Assembly (NCBI GenBank): GCA_027029065.1
Contig: JALVGO010000090.1
Location: forward strand, 1-35,667
Reading direction: 5' to 3'
Source of the DNA: Sulfurovum sp.
GTDB taxonomy: Bacteria; Campylobacterota; Campylobacteria; Campylobacterales; Sulfurovaceae
DNA length: 35,667 bases
Positions 26,880 to 35,667 of the stretch are shown here, in pieces. The first letter of the stretch is position 1, and each line of letters starts with the position of its first letter. The position numbers and the translations under genes were made by a program. A model generated the notes under the pieces. It had not been told where the DNA came from. It saw nothing but the letters and a program-made list of their open reading frames with translations, and did no database searches.

Positions 26880-28283
26880 ATGGCAACAGTTATTTCATAC
26901 GGTGCGGCAGAGGTCGTAACGGGTTCATGCCATCTGTTGGAACTGGATAACGGGAAAAAGATCATGATCGATTGCGGGATGTTTCAGGGGAGGGAAGAGG
27001 AGCGCAATTTTGAGCCGTTTGACTTTGACCCCTCAGAAGTAGACTATCTGCTGGTAACACATGCGCATCTTGACCACGTAGGGCGCATTCCAAAGCTTGT
27101 CAAAGAGGGCTTTAGCGGCAGACTGGTCATTACCGAAGCGACACTGGCACTGGCAGAAGTGGTACTGCTTGACAGTGCGAAGATCATGAAAGAGGACTAC
27201 CTTACCCGCTACAAAAAAGCGCAGCGGCGTGGTACAGAAGGGAAGGTACAGCCGCCGCTTTATGAAAAGAAAGATGTGGATGCCGCCCTTTCTCTGCCTA
27301 AGACCATTCCCGAATATGACAAGCCGTTTAGACTCTGTGAAGGCGTTCATGTAACTTACAGAAATGCCGGACATATCCTTGGGTCAGCTTTTATTGAAAT
27401 TGACTACGAAGAGAACGGTCAGAAATGGAAGATCGTATTCTCAGGTGATATTGGAAACGACAATGACATGGTCATTCCCCATCTGGTGCCCTGTAAAAAT
27501 GCGGACTATCTCTACGTGGAGTCAACCTATGGTGATCGTAACCACAAAGGGGCACTTGAGAGTGAAGAGGAGTTTCGCAGCGTTATCACTGAAACGCTGG
27601 AGAACTGGGGAAATGTCATCATCCCCTCCTTTGCCATCGAGCGTACACAGGAGATTCTCTGTATGCTCAAGGAGATGCATGACAACGGTACCCTGCCAAG
27701 ATGCAAAGTCTTTCTTGATTCTCCCATGGCAACACGTGCAACGGAGGTGTATAAAGAGTATGCGGAAAAATTGCTCAGTCAGGAGTGTCAGGAGATGAAA
27801 CGGCGTGACGGAACGGTATTTGCGTTTGAAGGGCTGGAGTATACCCTGAGTGTAGAAGAGTCCAAAGCCATTAACGATGTCAACAGCCGTGCCATCATCA
27901 TTGCCGGAAGCGGTATGTGTACGGGCGGGCGTATTTTACACCACTTCAAAAACCGTCTCTGGAACCATAAAAATGCGGTGATCTTTGTGGGCTATCAGGC
28001 GGTAGGCACACTTGGCAGACACATAGTCGACGGGGCAAAGTGGATCAAACTCTACCATGAAGATATCCGTATTAAAGCAAATATCTACACTATAAACGGC
28101 TTCTCTGCCCATGCCGACCAAAACGGCATTATCAAATGGGTAGAGGGTATTGACGAGCTTAAACGTATTTTCCTCATTCATGGAGAAAAAGAGAAACAGG
28201 ATGTTCTCAAAGGGGTGATGGGCGAGAGATTGCATGAAAAAGCACACATCGTCAGACCCGAAGAGGTGATCTATCTGTCGTAA
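26880..28283 (+). CDS. Beta-CASP metallo-beta-lactamase family RNase-like protein
   Basis: A 467-aa cytosolic protein. Zinc-site motifs: HAHLDH (61-66), His165 in AGHILGS and Asp190 in SGDIGN. Then ESTYGDR (214-220), the beta-CASP region with PSFAIERTQEIL (249-260) and GSGMCTGGRILHHF (343-356), and the final metal/RNA-binding motif GFSAHAD (407-413). This is the KH-less, CPSF-73/YsgA-like type found widely in bacteria and archaea; endo- or exonuclease action on RNA is expected. GAAAGGA precedes the ATG by 6 bases, and the gene starts 27 bp after ppsA, so it may be read from the ppsA transcript. The substrate is unknown. Confidence 0.93.
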   Translation: MATVISYGAAEVVTGSCHLLELDNGKKIMIDCGMFQGREEERNFEPFDFDPSEVDYLLVTHAHLDHVGRIPKLVKEGFSGRLVITEATLALAEVVLLDSAKIMKEDYLTRYKKAQRRGTEGKVQPPLYEKKDVDAALSLPKTIPEYDKPFRLCEGVHVTYRNAGHILGSAFIEIDYEENGQKWKIVFSGDIGNDNDMVIPHLVPCKNADYLYVESTYGDRNHKGALESEEEFRSVITETLENWGNVIIPSFAIERTQEILCMLKEMHDNGTLPRCKVFLDSPMATRATEVYKEYAEKLLSQECQEMKRRDGTVFAFEGLEYTLSVEESKAINDVNSRAIIIAGSGMCTGGRILHHFKNRLWNHKNAVIFVGYQAVGTLGRHIVDGAKWIKLYHEDIRIKANIYTINGFSAHADQNGIIKWVEGIDELKRIFLIHGEKEKQDVLKGVMGERLHEKAHIVRPEEVIYLS

Positions 28284-28337
28284 AGCGCTGTTAACCCTTT
28301 GTCGTTATAATTTTTCCAAAAAAATAAGGATAAGATC

Positions 28338-28535
28338 ATGGCGGGAAGACCACAGCAGATCACTGTCTCTCTTACAGCAGACCAGGCAGCACAGCTTGAG
28401 GAGATCATGCAGATCACCAAAGAAGACACGACACAGACCGTACGTAAGGCACTGGCACTCTACTATGAGAAGATCATGAATGATGAAAATGCCAGAGAGA
28501 TCGCGCAGATCAATGCGATGCTGGATGTGCAATAG
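28338..28535 (+). CDS. Small ribbon-helix-helix (CopG/Arc-like) protein
   Basis: A 65-aa protein. The N-terminal strand GRPQQITVSLTADQAAQL, followed by two helices (EEIMQI and TTQTVRKALALYYEKI), fits the ribbon-helix-helix DNA-binding fold. AAGGA lies 7 bases before the ATG, and a TATAAT at 28306-28311 may be its -10. Proteins like this are often antitoxins or small repressors. No toxin-like gene lies next to it on the same strand, so a regulatory role is equally possible. Confidence 0.7.
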   Translation: MAGRPQQITVSLTADQAAQLEEIMQITKEDTTQTVRKALALYYEKIMNDENAREIAQINAMLDVQ

Positions 28536-28572
28536 GTTTTTTATCTACCCTCATAATATTGTTTAATTTTTT

Positions 28573-28606
28573 TGACAGTTTTTTTGCTTCTTTCAAAAAA
28601 CTGTCA
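28573..28606. repeat. 12-bp inverted repeat between convergent small genes
   Basis: TGACAGTTTTTT (28573-28584) and AAAAAACTGTCA (28595-28606) pair perfectly around a 10-nt loop. It lies 7 bp beyond the end of the Phd-like gene and 38 bp after the ribbon-helix-helix gene. The internal T/A runs lie within the stem and no U tract follows on either strand, so it is only a weak terminator candidate. Confidence 0.5.
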
Positions 28607-28612
28607 CTGTAC

Positions 28613-28900
28613 TCAATCATCAAGTGCATCCCACAGTGTTTCTATAGCATGTGTTCTGTTTTGGCGTACATCTTCCAAACCTGTATGAACAGCGTGCAGA
28701 ATTTTCTGTGCTTCGACCTCTTTGAGTGCCTCTTGCATACGTTCATACTCATCTTTTGATATGATAACTGCTTCAACTTTGTTATTTTTTAAAATTGCCA
28801 GTTTCTCAACAGAATGCTCTTTTATCTGGGTGAGGTATGAACCAAACTTTTTAGCAAACTCTGAAGAGGGGATGAGTTCATTTGCCGTGTAACTTACCAT
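28613..28900 (-). CDS. Phd/YefM-type antitoxin-like protein, apparently without a toxin
   Basis: A 95-aa protein. Residues 1-60 fit the Phd/YefM fold: a short N-terminal strand (SYTANELIPSSEFAKKFGSYL), then LAILKNNKVEAVIISKDEYERM, which is the characteristic second half. A helical C-terminal tail (EALKEVEAQKILHAVHTGL) would normally bind a RelE/Doc toxin. No such toxin is found downstream, where the ribbon-helix-helix gene approaches convergently, or directly upstream. It may be an orphan antitoxin, or it may regulate a distant locus. The call rests on motif pattern. Confidence 0.75.
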   Translation of the reverse strand: MVSYTANELIPSSEFAKKFGSYLTQIKEHSVEKLAILKNNKVEAVIISKDEYERMQEALKEVEAQKILHAVHTGLEDVRQNRTHAIETLWDALDD

Positions 28901-28992
28901 AAAGATTTCCTTGTAATATTCCGTAATATATTGTGCATATTATAGCATAAAAATGAAGTTTTGTGATTTTTGTTTAAAAATTCTATATTTTC

Positions 28993-29038
28993 TTGACAAA
29001 TCAAGATTAATTAATCTATAATTAACTAACCAGTTAAT
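28993..29038 (+). promoter_or_regulatory. Sigma70-type promoter with palindromic operator, efflux operon
   Basis: TTGACA at 28993-28998 and TATAAT at 29017-29022 are both perfect consensus hexamers with an 18-bp spacer. Overlapping the end of the -10 is the dyad ATTAACT (29021-29027), centre AACC, AGTTAAT (29032-29038). This is ideally placed for autorepression by the TetR protein whose ATG is 15 bp downstream. Confidence 0.75.
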
Positions 29039-29053
29039 TAATAGGATTTTAAA

Positions 29054-29692
29054 ATGTCTAAAAAAATACAAAAGCGTGATGCCGAAGCATCCAAGCAGCT
29101 TATCATCACCCATGCGAAGTCGCTCTTTTCCGAAAAGGGGTATGCACAGGCTTCGATGGATGAGCTGGCACAGCGGTGCGGGCTGAACAAGGCGATGGTC
29201 TTTTACTACTTCAAAAACAAAAAAGGGCTGTATGAAGCGGTCATGCGTGAAATACTTGTTGAGATACAGCAGGCGATTACCGAAGAGAATAAAACCCACA
29301 GTAAACCAATAGAGGAGTTGGAGGGGTTTATCCGTACCTATGCAAGGTATGCGTGTGAACACCCGTATCTGCCGGCACTTTTACTTAAAGAGTTAAGTGA
29401 CAGTGGTGCTGTACTGCCTGAAATGCTTTTTAGTTCTATGCGCCAACTCTTTGCACTTTTCACTGACATTTTAAGACGTGGTGAGGCAAATGGGTGTTTC
29501 CATGATGCAGTGCCGATGATTCTCTACTTTATGGTTATTGGTACCCTCAATCTGATGGTCACGACCAAACCGCTGAGGCTCAAAGCGGCAGCACTGGAAG
29601 ATATTGATCTGGATACCTGTGCTGCGTGTGACATAGAGGAGATAGCCGACTATATTATTGCAAAAATCAAAAAAATGCTCAAGGAACCATAA
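29054..29692 (+). CDS. TetR-family repressor of the adjacent RND efflux operon
   Basis: A 212-aa protein. Residues 12-58 form the TetR N-terminal helix-turn-helix: IITHAKSLFSEKGYAQASMD, then LAQRCGLNKAMVFYYFKNKK. The rest is an all-helical ligand-binding and dimer domain. AGGA lies 7 bases upstream of the ATG. A palindrome overlapping the promoter is a likely own binding site. Its stop overlaps the start of the outer-membrane factor gene (TAATG, 29690-29694), so regulator and pump are one transcript. Induction by a pump substrate is expected from the family; the ligand is unknown. Confidence 0.93.
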   Translation: MSKKIQKRDAEASKQLIITHAKSLFSEKGYAQASMDELAQRCGLNKAMVFYYFKNKKGLYEAVMREILVEIQQAITEENKTHSKPIEELEGFIRTYARYACEHPYLPALLLKELSDSGAVLPEMLFSSMRQLFALFTDILRRGEANGCFHDAVPMILYFMVIGTLNLMVTTKPLRLKAAALEDIDLDTCAACDIEEIADYIIAKIKKMLKEP

Positions 29693-30978
29693 TGAAAAAA
29701 ACTGTAACAGCCATAGGCTTGACGCTGATGCTCTCAAGCGCTGCCTATGCGACAAACATTACCACACTGCTCAATGCCTTGGCACATAGACCGGAGAACA
29801 GACTGGATATGCTGGCAATCCAAAAGAGTGCGCTTGGCGAACAGGCAATCAGTGACAAACTGCTGCCAAGTGCCAATCTGCATCTTGGCTATGAGATCTA
29901 CAACTCGCCAAACGGCATGGTACCTGTACCGCCAAACGAGTTGATCCATATGGTGCAGAACAACCCTGCCGTGCCGCAGCCGTTTGCCAAGCAGATCATG
30001 CGTGAGGGTGCCTCTTTTACGTGGCCGATCTTCATCAAGTCGATCTTTACGTTGAAAGAGAAAGCCCGATTGCTGCATCTTGCCGCACGCGAGAAACAGA
30101 AACTTTCGCTCATTCAGCGTGAAGCAGTCGTAGTGGGCAGTGTGGCACAACTACGCTACCTTGAAGCACTGAAAGTGGCACTCAAAGTCAAAAAACGCTC
30201 CATCCTTCAAACAGCCGAAAGTACAAAGCTGAAGGTCAAAGAGGGAAGGGCACCTGAGAGTGCGCTGTTTGTACTCGACAGCCACATCAGCGATCTGGAC
30301 ATTTCACTCAATACCATCGATCAGAATATCAATCTGCTCACGTCCAAAATAGAGACGCTGACCGGTGTGCATCTAAAACACAGTGTACCACTGCGTTTGC
30401 GCCATATGGTACGCAAAGGGGAGATTTTTGCGCTCAAACCGCTTGATGCCAAAGTCAAGGCGAGCAAGAAAGCGCTTCAGGCTGCCGATGAAGCCTACCT
30501 GCCAAGTGTGGTTACCAAAGGAAGCTACAACTATTCACAAGCAGATGCCTACAATAACGGCAACCGTCTGCATGAGGGGTTTGGTTCAGCAGGGATCTAT
30601 CTGAATATGCCGATCTTTGACCACAGCAAAACGACAGCATCCCAAATGGCAAGGGTCTCCTATATGGAGGAGAAGGTAGCGTATGAAAAGACAAAGCATG
30701 CACTCAGTGTGCAGGCTTCACAGCTGACACGTGAGATTGCGCTGCTAAAACGCTCTGTGGTACTGGCAAGACAAAGTGTTGCCAACCAAAAAAAGCTTCT
30801 TAAGATCGCAAAGGTATCGTTTGCCAACGGGAACATTACCGAAGAGGAGTATCTGCGTTACGAAGATGCTTTGGCAAATGCAAGAGCGAATCTCTACAAC
30901 TTTCAGGCGAAGCAGTGGCAGGATGTTGCCCAACTGGCGGTAATTTACGGAAATGACATGAAAAGGATCGTACAATGA
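29692..30978 (+). CDS. TolC-like outer-membrane efflux protein
   Basis: A 428-aa protein with a signal peptide ending near AYA (residue 20). The body is long heptad-like helices in two similar halves (about 100-215 and 240-420), the pattern of outer-membrane factors. The second half contains SYMEEKVAYEKTKHAL and LLKIAKVSFANGNITEEEYL, which resembles the conserved equatorial segment of the family. It would form the trimeric outer-membrane channel of the RND pump encoded downstream. It overlaps tetR by one base and the fusion-protein gene by four (ATGA). Confidence 0.9.
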   Translation: MKKTVTAIGLTLMLSSAAYATNITTLLNALAHRPENRLDMLAIQKSALGEQAISDKLLPSANLHLGYEIYNSPNGMVPVPPNELIHMVQNNPAVPQPFAKQIMREGASFTWPIFIKSIFTLKEKARLLHLAAREKQKLSLIQREAVVVGSVAQLRYLEALKVALKVKKRSILQTAESTKLKVKEGRAPESALFVLDSHISDLDISLNTIDQNINLLTSKIETLTGVHLKHSVPLRLRHMVRKGEIFALKPLDAKVKASKKALQAADEAYLPSVVTKGSYNYSQADAYNNGNRLHEGFGSAGIYLNMPIFDHSKTTASQMARVSYMEEKVAYEKTKHALSVQASQLTREIALLKRSVVLARQSVANQKKLLKIAKVSFANGNITEEEYLRYEDALANARANLYNFQAKQWQDVAQLAVIYGNDMKRIVQ

Positions 30979-31988
30979 AAAAAGGGTTGAAAATTATTAT
31001 TACACTGGCAGTGGTTGCCGTGTTGGTGATTGGCGGAGTCCGTCTGGTAAAAGCAAAGCGTGCCCAAGATGCACATGAAGTAGCGGCAAAGGTCTATCCG
31101 ATCGTTGTAAAAACAATGATACCCCAAAAAGGTACAGTCCAACTGACGCTGCCCTATCTTGCAGAGGCACATAATGAGATGGATGTCACACTCTCCTCAC
31201 GCATCGCTTCGCGTGTAGAGCAGATCGTCAGAAGCGGCACGGAAGTCAAAAAAGGGCAGGTAATCGCAACACTCGATACTACCGACCTTACCGCCAACAT
31301 AGAAGCACTGAAAGTTTCACTTGACAATGCACTTAAAAGCCATGCCCGTACCGAGGCACTCTACAAGGTCAAAGGGGCTTCCATAGAGCAGCTGCAAAAA
31401 GAGCAGTCTCAGATTGCATCGCTCAAGGCAAAACTCAAAGCGGCACAGAACCAGCTTAGCTACGCCACTATTACTTCTCCCATAGACGGGACGGTTGCCA
31501 AAACCATGGCAGCGGTTGGTGATGTAACCATGCCGGGCAAACCGCTACTGCAGATCAGTGCCGATAGAGGGTTCAGTCTGCTGGTACGCACACCGCAGGA
31601 CATTACCCCCAAAGCGGTATTTTTCGCAGGTAAGGCGTATGCACTCCATCCGCTTGGCAGTACGCTGCGCGGTCTGAAAGAGTACAAAGCATTTGTCAAT
31701 GACATTCAGGGACTCAGCAGCGGTGAGCGGGTAGAGGTAAATGTGGTGGTCTATGAGGCAAAAGATGCCATCATGCTGCCGTTTGATGCACTGCTTGACC
31801 GTAACGGCAAAAGTTTTGTGCTTGAAGTTGAAAAGAACCATGCAAAAGCTGTGCCGGTACACGTTGTCCAGTCCGGAGAGCAGGGGGTGGTGGTCAAAGA
31901 GCCGCTTGCAGGCAAAAAGATCATTGTTGCCAAACCCGACGTTCTGCTGAAACTTACAAGCGGTTACACACTCAAAGTCAAGGAGTAG
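30975..31988 (+). CDS. RND efflux membrane-fusion (periplasmic adaptor) protein
   Basis: A 337-aa protein with one N-terminal membrane helix (about 5-24). The lipoyl half GTEVKKGQVIATLDTTDL (about 89-106), an alpha-helical hairpin (about 108-160), and the second lipoyl half ATITSPIDGTVAKTMAAVGD follow, then beta-barrel and membrane-proximal domains. This is the HlyD/AcrA architecture. It bridges the inner-membrane pump and the outer-membrane channel. The ATG overlaps the upstream stop by four bases, and the pump gene begins three bases after its stop. Confidence 0.92.
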   Translation: MKKGLKIIITLAVVAVLVIGGVRLVKAKRAQDAHEVAAKVYPIVVKTMIPQKGTVQLTLPYLAEAHNEMDVTLSSRIASRVEQIVRSGTEVKKGQVIATLDTTDLTANIEALKVSLDNALKSHARTEALYKVKGASIEQLQKEQSQIASLKAKLKAAQNQLSYATITSPIDGTVAKTMAAVGDVTMPGKPLLQISADRGFSLLVRTPQDITPKAVFFAGKAYALHPLGSTLRGLKEYKAFVNDIQGLSSGERVEVNVVVYEAKDAIMLPFDALLDRNGKSFVLEVEKNHAKAVPVHVVQSGEQGVVVKEPLAGKKIIVAKPDVLLKLTSGYTLKVKE

Positions 31989-31991
31989 CGG

Positions 31992-34900
31992 ATGTTTTCC
32001 TTTTTCTATAAACGCCCCTATCTGCTCTATTCGATCATAGCGGCATTTTTCATTATGGGGATCATTGCACTGGTAACACTGCCAAAAAATCTCTTCCCCG
32101 ATGCCAACCCGCCGCAGGTGATTGTCATTACCAATGTACCGGGTGCAACAGCACAGGTGGCGGCATCGACAGTCTCAAAACCCATTGAGGAGGAGATCTC
32201 CCGTCTGGGACTGGTAACAGACGTCAGCTCGGTCAATGTGGCAAACTACTCCATTGTCAAAGCGGAATTTGGCTACAAAAAAGGACTCAACGCCGCAGCG
32301 GTAGATGTGGCTAACGCGCTCTCCATTGTCAAAGCCAAACTGCCAAAAGGCACCAACCCTGCCATCTATACAGCAGGGGATTTTACGCTGCCGGTGGACA
32401 TTATTGCGATGAGTCCGAAGAACAGTGCGGTTTCTCTTGCCGATATCCGCAAGATCGCCGACAGTTTCATCAAGCCGCATCTGCTCAGTAATCCTGCCAT
32501 AGGGAATGTCGAAGTATTCGGTGGCTATGAGAGTGCCATCAACATCGAAGTGGATCCGTTCAAAGCCAAGAAGTACCATGTCAACTTTGAAAACATTGCC
32601 AAAGCCATCGGTACACTCAACCGCGATATGCCTCTTGGGTTTATCAAGGGCAAAAATGACTTTTACACGGTTACTTTTTATGGGGAAAAAGACAATATTG
32701 AAAAGCTCAAACAACTTCAGATCATGCCCAATGTCCGATTGAGTGATATTGCCGATGTGAAGTGGAGCTATCAAAAACGCACCAGCGGCTACATCGGTAA
32801 CGGCAAAGATGCCATTGCCCTTGCGGTGCAGCGTGCTCCGGGTGGAAGTGTGCTCGATGTCTCCAAAGCCGCACGCAAGGAGATGAAACAGCTTGAGGCA
32901 AAGTACCCCAATATCCGTTTTGAGATCTCCGATACCCAGCGCGACCTCATCGAGCAGGCGAACGACAACATGCTTGAAGCACTGCGTGATGCGGTCATCT
33001 ATACCCTGCTTGTCATTATGATTTTCCTTGGGAACTTCCGTGCGATTATTGCAGCGGGGCTTTCCATTCCGATGGTCTTCTTTTCAACCATGGCGATCAT
33101 CTGGCTGACTGGCGGAGAACTCAACATTGTCATCTATACGGCGATCATTCTTGCCCTGGGAATGCTTACCGACGATGCGGTCGTGGTACTTGAGAACATT
33201 GAACGGCATTTGACCGAAGGGCATGAAAAACTTGAAGATGCCATTACCAAAGGAACCAAAGAGGTACTCAGTCCGGTCTTTGCAGGTACCATTGCGACCA
33301 TTGCCATCCTCTTCCCGCTGATGTTTATTGGAGGGTTCCCGGAAAAGATCTTCAAACCGCTCATTGAAACGCTTATTATCGCGCTGCTGGTAAGCTGGTT
33401 CCTCTCCATCACGTTCATTCCGCTGCTTTCCAAGTGGCTCTACCGTAACGGGGTCGGCAAAACAAAAGTAGAAGGGTGGTTTGAGTGGCTCTATCAGCAT
33501 ACTATCGGCAAGCTGGTCGGCCCTTATGAGGGGATTATCCGCTTCTCCAACGGGAAGTTCTGGTTTGCCAGACGTATGATGCTTACCATTGGTGTCATTA
33601 TGATACTGGTGATGAGTATGAAGAATATCATGCCGACCATTGGAAAAGATGCGATGCCGCCGATGGATACGGGTATCATCAAAGCGCAGATCGCTTTCAG
33701 TGCCAACGAAACGGTTGAGAGTGCCGAGCGCAAAATCCAGCCTTTCCTCAACTGGCTGGAGAAACAGAAGTGGGTGAAGATGAGTTCTGTCGCATTCGGT
33801 ACAGAGCCTGGCGTGCTCAGCCTCGGTTCGGGGAATCTGCCGGCTGAAGCGACCATTACCATCAATGCAGTCAACCGCTTCCAACGTGATAAAAGCATGT
33901 GGGAACTGGAAGATATCATCCGTAACAGACTCTCTCATCTGGAGGGGCTCAAGCGTAATGATGTCTTTGACTTTGGTGCAACGGCACTCTCCTCCATCAA
34001 AGCGACAGTCGATACGAGACTCAGTTCACCCTATGTCGATGCACTGCCAAACAAGGCACACGAAGTGGCAAAAGCGATGCAGGATGTTAAGGGGTTGACA
34101 TCGGTCAGTACCAGCTGGGACAAGGACTTTATGGAAGTGGAAATGGACATTGACGAGAACAAAGCGCTCAGTTATGGCATTACTCCATATCAGATAGCCA
34201 TGCAGCTGCCGATCAAAGGGCAGGTAGTGGGACTCAACGCCAACTTCCAGTCGATGAACACGCAGGTGGTCAGACTCTACCTTAAGGGCAAGTTCTCCGA
34301 GAACATTGAGACACTGAGACTCCTGCCCATCACCACCCCAAGCGGTGAGATTCCACTCTCACAAGTGGCGACGCTCAAGCGTCACATGACCTTTGCGAAG
34401 ATCGAGCGCGACAAGATGCTCTACAGTGTCGATGTCAACGGCTACCGTGCCAAACGTCCGGTAACACACTTGACCGACGATACCATTGCGGCACTCAAAG
34501 ATGCCAATATCAGTGATATACAGATCGATCAGACCGGAGATATTGCCCAGATTCATGACAGCTTCAAACGGATGCTTAAAGCGATCGGGCTTGGGGTGAT
34601 CATTCTGATCATGACGCTGATTGCGATCTACCGTTCGGTCAGACTGGCATTCATTATGATTTTGGTACTGCCGCTTTCGCTTATCGGTGCGGCATGGGGG
34701 ATGCTGCTCTTTGACAAGCCAAGCTGTATGCCAAGCCTTTTGGGGATACTGCTGCTCTTTGGGATCATTATCAAAAACGCCGTACTGCTGATCGACTTCT
34801 ACCAATCCTACCGCGAGCAGGGCGAAAGTCCGTTTGACAGTGCGCAGGAGGCGGTACGTGTACGTTTCCGTCCGGTTATGATGACAGCGTTTGGCACCAT

Positions 34901-35090
34901 TGCAGGGATGGTTCCTATTGCTCTGGAGCAGGCAGTGGGGCTGGAGCGCCTCAGTCCGCTTGCTGATGTCGCCATTGGGGGGCTGCTGATAGGTACACTG
35001 CTGACACTGGTTTACGTACCGATGTATGCGTACATTTTTGACAGTGGAAACAAGAAGACAAATCCGCTTGAGAAGATAGAGACAGTATAG
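31992..35090 (+). CDS. RND-family efflux permease (AcrB/HAE-like)
   Basis: A 1032-aa inner-membrane pump with the family length and two repeats, each of one helix, a large periplasmic domain and five helices. The proton-relay aspartate pair is present in LALGMLTDDAVVVLENIERH in the fourth helix, which fits the hydrophobe/drug-exporting type rather than the metal-exporting CzcA signature. Also seen: VPGATAQVAASTVSKPIEE near the start and FGIIIKNAVLLIDFYQ in the second half. GGAG lies 6 bases before the ATG. It is the last gene of the tetR-OMF-MFP-RND unit. The substrate is unknown. Confidence 0.96.
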   Translation: MFSFFYKRPYLLYSIIAAFFIMGIIALVTLPKNLFPDANPPQVIVITNVPGATAQVAASTVSKPIEEEISRLGLVTDVSSVNVANYSIVKAEFGYKKGLNAAAVDVANALSIVKAKLPKGTNPAIYTAGDFTLPVDIIAMSPKNSAVSLADIRKIADSFIKPHLLSNPAIGNVEVFGGYESAINIEVDPFKAKKYHVNFENIAKAIGTLNRDMPLGFIKGKNDFYTVTFYGEKDNIEKLKQLQIMPNVRLSDIADVKWSYQKRTSGYIGNGKDAIALAVQRAPGGSVLDVSKAARKEMKQLEAKYPNIRFEISDTQRDLIEQANDNMLEALRDAVIYTLLVIMIFLGNFRAIIAAGLSIPMVFFSTMAIIWLTGGELNIVIYTAIILALGMLTDDAVVVLENIERHLTEGHEKLEDAITKGTKEVLSPVFAGTIATIAILFPLMFIGGFPEKIFKPLIETLIIALLVSWFLSITFIPLLSKWLYRNGVGKTKVEGWFEWLYQHTIGKLVGPYEGIIRFSNGKFWFARRMMLTIGVIMILVMSMKNIMPTIGKDAMPPMDTGIIKAQIAFSANETVESAERKIQPFLNWLEKQKWVKMSSVAFGTEPGVLSLGSGNLPAEATITINAVNRFQRDKSMWELEDIIRNRLSHLEGLKRNDVFDFGATALSSIKATVDTRLSSPYVDALPNKAHEVAKAMQDVKGLTSVSTSWDKDFMEVEMDIDENKALSYGITPYQIAMQLPIKGQVVGLNANFQSMNTQVVRLYLKGKFSENIETLRLLPITTPSGEIPLSQVATLKRHMTFAKIERDKMLYSVDVNGYRAKRPVTHLTDDTIAALKDANISDIQIDQTGDIAQIHDSFKRMLKAIGLGVIILIMTLIAIYRSVRLAFIMILVLPLSLIGAAWGMLLFDKPSCMPSLLGILLLFGIIIKNAVLLIDFYQSYREQGESPFDSAQEAVRVRFRPVMMTAFGTIAGMVPIALEQAVGLERLSPLADVAIGGLLIGTLLTLVYVPMYAYIFDSGNKKTNPLEKIETV

Positions 35091-35114
35091 TATGAAAAAA
35101 GAGGGGAAACTAAG

Positions 35115-35667
35115 ATGAGTGGACACCACCATCATGAAGTAAGCGGCAAGAATCTCTTTTGGACGATTGTCCTCAATGTTATTATCACACTTTCGCAGAT
35201 CGTAGGAGGGATCATCTCCGGATCACTGGCGCTGCTAAGTGATGCGATGCACAACTTCAGTGATGTGCTGGCACTGGTCATCGCCTATGCTGCCAACCGT
35301 ATGGCGGCACGTCCCAACGATGTGCAGCGAACATTTGGCTACAAGCGTGCAGAGATCCTTGCTGCGCTTTTCAACGCTTCGGTACTCATCGGCATTGCCG
35401 TTTTTTTGATTGTCGAAGCGTTTCATAAGTTCTACCACCCGGAGCCTATCAATTCGGTATGGGTCATCGGGCTTGGTATGTTGAGTATAGTACTTAACAC
35501 GGCAAGTGTACTATTGATCAAAGAAGATTCGCAGGAGAGTATGAACGTCAGGGCCGCTTATCTGCACCTGCTGACCGATGTGATGACTTCCATAGCCGTC
35601 GTGCTTGGCGGGGTGCTGATGTATTACTTTGGTATCTTCTGGATCGATCCGCTTATCTCCGCGCTGA
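35115..35667 (+). CDS. Cation diffusion facilitator (zinc-type) transporter, cut by window end
   Basis: From the ATG at 35115, with GAGGGG 8 bases upstream, the frame is open to the window end, giving at least 184 residues. A His-rich N-terminus (SGHHHHE) is followed by hydrophobic helices. The metal site is visible as LSDAMHNFSDV in helix 2 and HLLTDVMTS in helix 5; the HxxxD pairs are characteristic of Zn2+/Cd2+/Co2+ CDF proteins. It should export divalent metal against protons. It starts 24 bp after the RND gene and may be read with the efflux operon. The cytosolic C-terminal domain lies beyond the window. A 9-codon ATG frame at 35092 is not supported as a gene. Confidence 0.93.
   Translation, partial: MSGHHHHEVSGKNLFWTIVLNVIITLSQIVGGIISGSLALLSDAMHNFSDVLALVIAYAANRMAARPNDVQRTFGYKRAEILAALFNASVLIGIAVFLIVEAFHKFYHPEPINSVWVIGLGMLSIVLNTASVLLIKEDSQESMNVRAAYLHLLTDVMTSIAVVLGGVLMYYFGIFWIDPLISAL

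Overview
The window looks like a chromosomal segment from a Campylobacterota (epsilonproteobacterial) organism, most like the free-living Sulfurovum/Sulfurimonas group. This is inferred from gene content and style: a RibBA whose cyclohydrolase half is degenerate, many histidine kinases with an HQWxQPLN H-box, very tight gene packing, acetyl-CoA synthetase beside PEP synthase, and moderate GC. No rRNA, tRNA or marker gene was seen that would prove the taxon.

Layout. (1) 1-5870: an A/T-rich leader end and a very long CRISPR array of 88 intact 30-bp repeats, one degenerate terminal repeat and 88 spacers of 33-38 bp. It is transcribed left to right. No cas genes lie in the window. Repeat variants are nested in an unusual A-B-C-B-A order, and several spacers are re-acquisitions of diverged versions of the same target. 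(2) 5938-9923: a c-type cytochrome lipoprotein, ribBA and acs on the + strand. A 189-bp inverted-repeat-bounded element begins directly after the ribBA stop. (3) 14063-9984, minus strand: a compact four-gene unit of a polytopic membrane protein, a periplasmic VWA-like protein, an S41/PDZ lipoprotein protease and a family 4 uracil-DNA glycosylase.

(4) 14223-22164: a signal-transduction island. It holds a single-domain receiver, a degenerate-GGDEF/EAL protein, a hybrid kinase flanked by two receivers, a membrane kinase with a probable 5' frameshift, a convergent frameshifted NarL-type regulator, and an Hpt protein / Ras-like GTPase / cytosolic kinase operon. A 0.4-kb composite of nested palindromes, followed by a second copy of the element seen after ribBA, lies inside this island after the EAL gene. 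The Hpt-GTPase-kinase operon is the most unusual gene arrangement in the window.

(5) 22216-24307, minus strand: crcB (fluoride channel), a DUF190 protein and an APC-family permease. (6) 24438-28283: ppsA and a beta-CASP metallo-beta-lactamase RNase-like protein. Then come a small ribbon-helix-helix protein and a lone Phd/YefM-type antitoxin. (7) 28993-35090: a TetR regulator, outer-membrane factor, membrane-fusion protein and RND pump in one overlapping operon. It is driven by a near-consensus sigma70 promoter that carries a palindromic operator. A cation-diffusion-facilitator gene follows and is cut by the window end.
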